From: Fluviibacter sp964387485
GTDB taxonomy: Bacteria; Pseudomonadota; Gammaproteobacteria; Burkholderiales; Rhodocyclaceae
Assembly: GCA_964387485.1 (NCBI GenBank)
Contig: CAYLWV010000065.1
Coordinates: 1-9,478 of the forward strand
Direction: 5' to 3'
DNA: 9,478 nucleotides
Shown piece by piece: positions 6,809 through 9,478 of the stretch (within the stretch, counting starts at the first letter, position 1; each line of letters begins with the position of its first letter). Both the position numbers and the translations under genes were made by a program. The notes below the pieces were generated by a model. That model was not told the origin of the DNA and did no database searches. It worked only from the letters and a program-made list of their open reading frames with translations.

Positions 6809-7264
6809 TCAGATTCTTGCGCCGAAGGGTTTTTTCGGGGCAGGACGGTGCGGGCAGGCAGCATCGACGCACTCGGCGTACATACACAGGTCGTGTGCCT
6901 GGATTCTGAAGCCTAGTTTCTCGGCGATTTCCGACTGACGCTTTTCGATCTCGGGGTCGCAGAACTCGACCACGCGGTCACATTGCAGGCAGACGAGGTG
7001 GTCGTGGTGGTCGCCACGGTTCAGCTCGAAGACCGCTTTACCGGATTCAAAGTTCTGCTTCTGCAGCAAACCGGCCTGTTCAAACTGGGTGAGTGCGCGA
7101 TAGATCGTAGCCAGGCCGATGTCCAGCCCTTCGGTGACCAGAATACGGTACACATCATCCGCCGTCAGGTGCTCGTCCCGACGGTTCTCGAAAACCTCAA
7201 GGATTTTCATCCGGGGCATGGTTGCTTTCAGGCCGGACTGCTGGAGGTCTTTCGGGGATGGCAT
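6809..7264 (-). CDS. fur: Ferric uptake regulator Fur
   Basis: Fur is a dimeric Fe2+-responsive repressor of iron acquisition genes. The 151-residue product has the N-terminal winged helix with GLKATMPRMKILEVF (11-25) and LTADDVYRILVTEGLDIGLATIYRALTQFEQAGL (33-66). The dimerisation domain has metal ligands His32, Glu80, the H86-H87-D88-H89 cluster, His124 and the zinc-site cysteines Cys92/Cys95 (CLQC). A second pair, Cys132/Cys137, is also present. All positions sit one residue before the E. coli numbering as I recall it, so nothing essential is missing. The start at 7264 matches the usual MPSPKDLQQSGLKAT opening and has CAGGA 8 nt upstream; the longer in-frame ATG at 7312 would extend across the promoter. 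It is divergent from bamE and convergent with recN. Confidence 0.98.
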   Translation of the reverse strand: MPSPKDLQQSGLKATMPRMKILEVFENRRDEHLTADDVYRILVTEGLDIGLATIYRALTQFEQAGLLQKQNFESGKAVFELNRGDHHDHLVCLQCDRVVEFCDPEIEKRQSEIAEKLGFRIQAHDLCMYAECVDAACPHRPAPKKPFGARI

Positions 7265-7272
7265 AAATGGAA

Positions 7273-7277
7273 TCCTG
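7273..7277 (-). promoter_or_regulatory. Ribosome-binding site deciding the fur start
   Basis: CAGGA on the minus strand lies 8 nt upstream of the ATG at 7264 and favours this start over the ATG at 7312. Confidence 0.65.
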
Positions 7278-7292
7278 ATGGGTAACTTCGGA

Positions 7293-7299
7293 TATGATA
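7293..7299. promoter_or_regulatory. Shared, symmetric -10 element between fur and bamE
   Basis: TATGATA on the plus strand reads TATCATA on the minus strand, so each strand carries a 5-of-6 match to TATAAT. Its centre (7296) is 32 nt from both the fur and the bamE ATG. No convincing -35 box is seen for either direction, and no full Fur box is present. Promoter activity is inference. Confidence 0.45.
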
Positions 7300-7327
7300 G
7301 CGGCTTTTGCACCGAGCTGTTCTATTC

Positions 7328-7900
7328 ATGCACACTGATCGCGCATCCTTGTTGGTCGTTCGCCTCAAAGGCGTCGCCGGAATTGGTCTGGTGTGTGCCC
7401 CGTTGCTGTTAAGTGGTTGTGCGGTCGAGCGTTATTTCCTCGAATATCGCGTCAACGTGCAGCAGGGCAATGTGGTGGAACAGAAGCATATCGTGCAGCT
7501 GCGCCCCGGTATGTCGCGGGATCAGGTGCGTTATGTGCTCGGTACGCCGTTGCTGCAGGATCCGTTCCATGCCAACCGCTGGGATTACGTGTACCGCTAT
7601 GAAGACGGTGCGAGTGGCGACATCACCATGCGCAATATCTTCGTCTACTTCAATGCGGCCGGTCAGCTGGAGCGGGTAGGCGGGGATGTGGCTGCAGGTA
7701 GCCCGCCGCCGAGTGTACAGATTACCGGTGATGTGAATGCCGATGCTGCGGCCGCTGCCGATCTGGCGCAGGCGGTGCGCAGTAACGAGCCGCAGGTCAT
7801 TGATCTGGGCAGCCTGCCGCCGGATGCGGAAGGCCCGCCGGAAGGCTCCGAGCCCCCCAGTGATTCCTGGTGGTGGCGTTTTATTCATATGTTCAAGTAA
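7328..7900 (+). CDS. bamE: Outer membrane assembly lipoprotein BamE (SmpA/OmlA family)
   Basis: BamE is a lipoprotein subunit of the BAM complex that folds beta-barrel proteins into the outer membrane. The 190-residue product starts with a signal peptide (basic residues to Lys14, hydrophobic 15-28) ending in the lipobox LLSG before Cys31. The mature part carries the family core: HIVQLRPGMSRDQVRYVLGTP (54-74), DPFHANRWDYVYRY (78-91) and MRNIFVYFNAAGQLERV (101-117). From about 120 a Pro/Ala/acidic low-complexity tail runs to an aromatic end, WWWRFIHMFK. That makes it longer than the compact enterobacterial protein. I chose the ATG at 7328; a TTG at 7307 is also in frame but spoils the signal peptide. 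The ribosome-binding site is weak. dapB follows after 14 nt, and fur is divergent upstream. Confidence 0.95.
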   Translation: MHTDRASLLVVRLKGVAGIGLVCAPLLLSGCAVERYFLEYRVNVQQGNVVEQKHIVQLRPGMSRDQVRYVLGTPLLQDPFHANRWDYVYRYEDGASGDITMRNIFVYFNAAGQLERVGGDVAAGSPPPSVQITGDVNADAAAAADLAQAVRSNEPQVIDLGSLPPDAEGPPEGSEPPSDSWWWRFIHMFK

Positions 7901-7914
7901 ACAAGGAATGCCTT

Positions 7915-8727
7915 ATGTCCGTCCCCGTTAAAGTTGCTGTTGCGGGTGCTTCCGGCCGAATGGGCCGTATGCTGATCGAAGCCGTGCTGCGTGATCCGGC
8001 CACCGAGCTGCACGCTGCTTTTGAGCGCGAAGGCAGCGAATTCGTCGGTCGTGATCCGGGCGAGTTTGTAGGTCAGACCACCTCGGTGCGTATTACGACG
8101 GATGTGGCAGCCGGGGTTCAGGGTGCCAACTGCCTGATCGATTTCACTCGTCCGGAAGCGACGCTGGTGCATCTGGCAGCCTGTAAGGCCGCTGGTGTGG
8201 GGATGGTGATCGGCACCACCGGCTTTGAAGAAGCGGGTAAGGCAGCGTTGGCGGATGCGGCGCGCACGATCCCGGTGGTTTTTGCCCCGAATATGAGCGT
8301 GGGCGTGAATGTGACCTTCAAGCTGCTGGAAATTGCGGCCGGTATCCTCAATTCGGGTTACGACGTGGAAATCGTTGAGGCCCACCATCGTCACAAGGTC
8401 GATGCCCCATCGGGTACGGCGTTGCGCATGGGTGAAGTGGTGGCCGATGCACTGGGCCGTAACCTGAAGGATGTGGCGGTTTATGGCCGGGAAGGCGTGA
8501 CCGGTGAGCGTGACGAAACGACCATTGGTTTTGCCACGGTGCGGGGCGGCGATATCGTGGGTGACCACGTGGTCATGTTCTGCGGCACCGGTGAGCGCGT
8601 GGAAATCGGTCATAAGGCCAGCAGCCGTATGCCGTATGCATTAGGCAGTGTGCGGGCAGCAAAATTCATCCGCGAACGCGCTAACGGCTTGTTTGATATG
8701 CAGGATGTGCTCGGCCTGCGTGGCTGA
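7915..8727 (+). CDS. dapB: 4-hydroxy-tetrahydrodipicolinate reductase DapB
   Basis: DapB is the cytosolic NAD(P)H-dependent reductase that converts 4-hydroxy-tetrahydrodipicolinate to tetrahydrodipicolinate in the diaminopimelate/lysine pathway. The 270-residue product is of normal length. It has the Rossmann motif VAVAGASGRMGR (7-18), the GTTG loop at 100-103 and FAPNMSVGVN following. The DapB signature VEIVEAHHRHKVDAPSGTAL carries catalytic His157 and Lys161 (equivalent to E. coli His159 and Lys163). RGGDIVGDHVVMF and an intact C-terminus end in DMQDVLGLRG. The ATG at 7915 has AAGGA 7 nt upstream; an in-frame ATG at 7870 lies inside bamE and is not preferred. It is in a likely operon with bamE. 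No intrinsic terminator is evident between its stop and the carA promoter. Confidence 0.98.
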   Translation: MSVPVKVAVAGASGRMGRMLIEAVLRDPATELHAAFEREGSEFVGRDPGEFVGQTTSVRITTDVAAGVQGANCLIDFTRPEATLVHLAACKAAGVGMVIGTTGFEEAGKAALADAARTIPVVFAPNMSVGVNVTFKLLEIAAGILNSGYDVEIVEAHHRHKVDAPSGTALRMGEVVADALGRNLKDVAVYGREGVTGERDETTIGFATVRGGDIVGDHVVMFCGTGERVEIGHKASSRMPYALGSVRAAKFIRERANGLFDMQDVLGLRG

Positions 8728-8766
8728 CCTGCACGGGAAGGGGTAGCCTTGTGCGCCACTTTCCGC

Positions 8767-8772
8767 TATAAT
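8767..8772 (+). promoter_or_regulatory. -10 element of the carA promoter
   Basis: A perfect TATAAT lies 111 nt upstream of the carA GTG. No good TTGACA-like -35 sits 16-18 nt upstream (TAGCCT at 17), so the promoter may need an activator or be weak. The expected start near 8779 would give a leader of about 104 nt. Confidence 0.6.
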
Positions 8773-8785
8773 CCGGTCGCTTAAA

Positions 8786-8857
8786 TCCTGCATTTGCAGG
8801 ACTCAAGCGGGAGTACCAGTCAGGTTGCCTTCGGGCGGTCGTCATGGGCTCCCGCTT
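8786..8857 (+). promoter_or_regulatory. Structured leader RNA of carA (two hairpins)
   Basis: Hairpin 1 pairs TCCTGC (8786-8791) with GCAGGA (8796-8801) around an ATTT loop. Hairpin 2 has a perfect 9-bp basal stem, AAGCGGGAG (8805-8813) with CTCCCGCTT (8849-8857). Inside it CCA (8816-8818) pairs with TGG (8845-8847). A 7-bp apical stem (8823-8829 with 8834-8840, some G-U pairs) is closed by a C(UUCG)G tetraloop. Only three T follow, so a strong intrinsic terminator is unlikely. The position between promoter and start codon suggests control of carA expression by attenuation, protein or ligand binding, or RNA stability (inference). I cannot name a known RNA family. Confidence 0.65.
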
Positions 8858-8873
8858 TGCATGTCTGCTACCC

Positions 8874-8877
8874 GGAG
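8874..8877 (+). promoter_or_regulatory. Ribosome-binding site deciding the carA start
   Basis: GGAG lies 5 nt before the GTG at 8883. The alternative in-frame ATG at 8844 sits in the leader hairpin without a clear site. Confidence 0.6.
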
Positions 8878-8882
8878 TCGCT

Positions 8883-9478
8883 GTGTCCTACCCTGAGCCC
8901 GCCTCGTCTTTATCGTCTAACGCCGCCGCTACCGCTGGTAGCCGCCCCCTGTGTTCCACGCGCCCGGCCGCTTTGCTGGTTCTGGCTGATGGTACCGTGT
9001 TCCGTGGAGAATCCATCGGTGCCGCTGGTCAAACCTCTGGTGAGGTGGTGTTTAACACCGCGCTGACCGGTTACCAGGAAATTCTGACCGATCCGTCTTA
9101 CTGCCGTCAGATCGTGACGCTGACCTATCCGCATATCGGCAACGTCGGCTGCAATGACGAGGACTTCGAGTCCGGTGCCAATTACGCGGCTGGTCTGGTG
9201 ATCCGTGATCTGCCGGAAGTGGCCTCCAACTGGCGTTCCCAGAGCGATCTGTCGTCGTATCTGGTCAAGCATGGCATTGTGGCCATCGCCGGGATTGATA
9301 CCCGCAAACTGACACGTATCCTGCGCGAAAAGGGCGCCCAGGCAGGCTGCATCATTGCCGCTGCGGCGGGTGAAACCCTGGATGAGGCGGCTGCGCTGGC
9401 TGAAGCCAAGGCCTTCCCGGATTTGGCGGGTATGGATCTGGTCAAGGAAGTGAAGGTTGATCAGCCTTATGCCTGGAG
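8883..9478 (+). CDS. carA: Carbamoyl-phosphate synthase small subunit, N-terminal part (cut by window edge)
   Basis: CarA is the glutamine amidotransferase subunit of carbamoyl-phosphate synthase. It supplies ammonia to CarB for arginine and pyrimidine synthesis in the cytosol. About 198 codons are visible. The family N-terminal domain is clear from AALLVLADGTVFRGESIGA through GEVVFNTALTGYQEILTDPSY, IVTLTYPHIGNVGCNDED and HGIVAIAGIDTRKLTRILREKG. The class I amidotransferase domain with the catalytic Cys-His-Glu lies beyond the right edge. The GTG start at 8883 is supported by GGAG 5 nt upstream. It leaves an unusual Ser/Ala-rich extension of about 27 residues before ALLVL, where most homologues begin only a few residues earlier. 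An in-frame ATG at 8844 is possible; no ATG lies closer to the conserved core. It follows dapB and is preceded by its own TATAAT and a structured leader. Confidence 0.96.
   Translation, partial: MSYPEPASSLSSNAAATAGSRPLCSTRPAALLVLADGTVFRGESIGAAGQTSGEVVFNTALTGYQEILTDPSYCRQIVTLTYPHIGNVGCNDEDFESGANYAAGLVIRDLPEVASNWRSQSDLSSYLVKHGIVAIAGIDTRKLTRILREKGAQAGCIIAAAAGETLDEAAALAEAKAFPDLAGMDLVKEVKVDQPYAW

Noticed and set aside
6821..6840. CCGAA/TTCGG with a T-run near the recN-fur junction, as a possible terminator
   Set aside because: The stem is only 5 bp and the T-run is in the loop rather than after the stem.
7285..7305. GATATGATAG as a Fur box for autoregulation
   Set aside because: Only about two weak matches to the GATAAT hexamer; the usual 19-bp symmetry is missing.
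7885..8613. Minus-strand open frame of 242 codons opposite dapB
   Set aside because: dapB is complete with all motifs; the antisense product is rich in His/Arg/Thr with no recognisable motif.
8861..8896. 11-codon open frame (MSATRSRCVLP) with two Arg codons overlapping the carA start, as a leader peptide
   Set aside because: It has no ribosome-binding site and ends after the carA start codon. Two Arg codons in 11 are not enough to claim arginine attenuation.

Overview
The window is an ordinary-looking chromosomal segment of a GC-rich Gram-negative bacterium, most likely a betaproteobacterium. I base this on the protein types (Fur, a BamE/OmlA lipoprotein, non-Fe-S-type ferrochelatase, HrcA coexisting with sigma-32-like promoters) and on the gene order grpE-dnaK / hemH / hrcA / nadK-recN / fur / bamE-dapB / carA, which resembles betaproteobacterial arrangements. 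I see no mobile element, CRISPR array, tRNA or rRNA. The only break is a run of exactly 100 N inside nadK.

Left block (1-4395, all minus strand): read 5' to 3' the order is hrcA, hemH, grpE, dnaK; dnaK runs off the left edge. This is a heat-shock cluster (repressor, nucleotide exchange factor, Hsp70) with ferrochelatase inserted. Two sigma-32-type promoters can be read directly. One lies in front of grpE, with its -35 box formed by the last two sense codons of hemH. The other lies in the grpE-dnaK gap, where its -10 overlaps a perfect 9-bp inverted repeat. No canonical CIRCE operator is visible.

Middle block (4540-6807, plus strand): nadK, interrupted by the assembly gap, is followed 3 nt later by recN, an SMC-like DNA repair ATPase. 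recN meets fur (minus strand) tail to tail with one base between the stop codons.

Right block (6809-9478): fur and bamE diverge from a 63-bp gap carrying a TATGATA element that reads as a -10 box on both strands. bamE is followed after 14 nt by dapB (lysine/diaminopimelate pathway). A gap of about 155 bp with a perfect TATAAT and a strongly structured leader RNA then precedes carA (carbamoyl-phosphate synthase small subunit), which begins at GTG and runs off the right edge.

I do not see an undescribed multi-gene system. The items worth a second look are regulatory: the carA leader structure, the inverted repeat at the dnaK promoter, the heat-shock promoter embedded in hemH, and the symmetric fur/bamE promoter.
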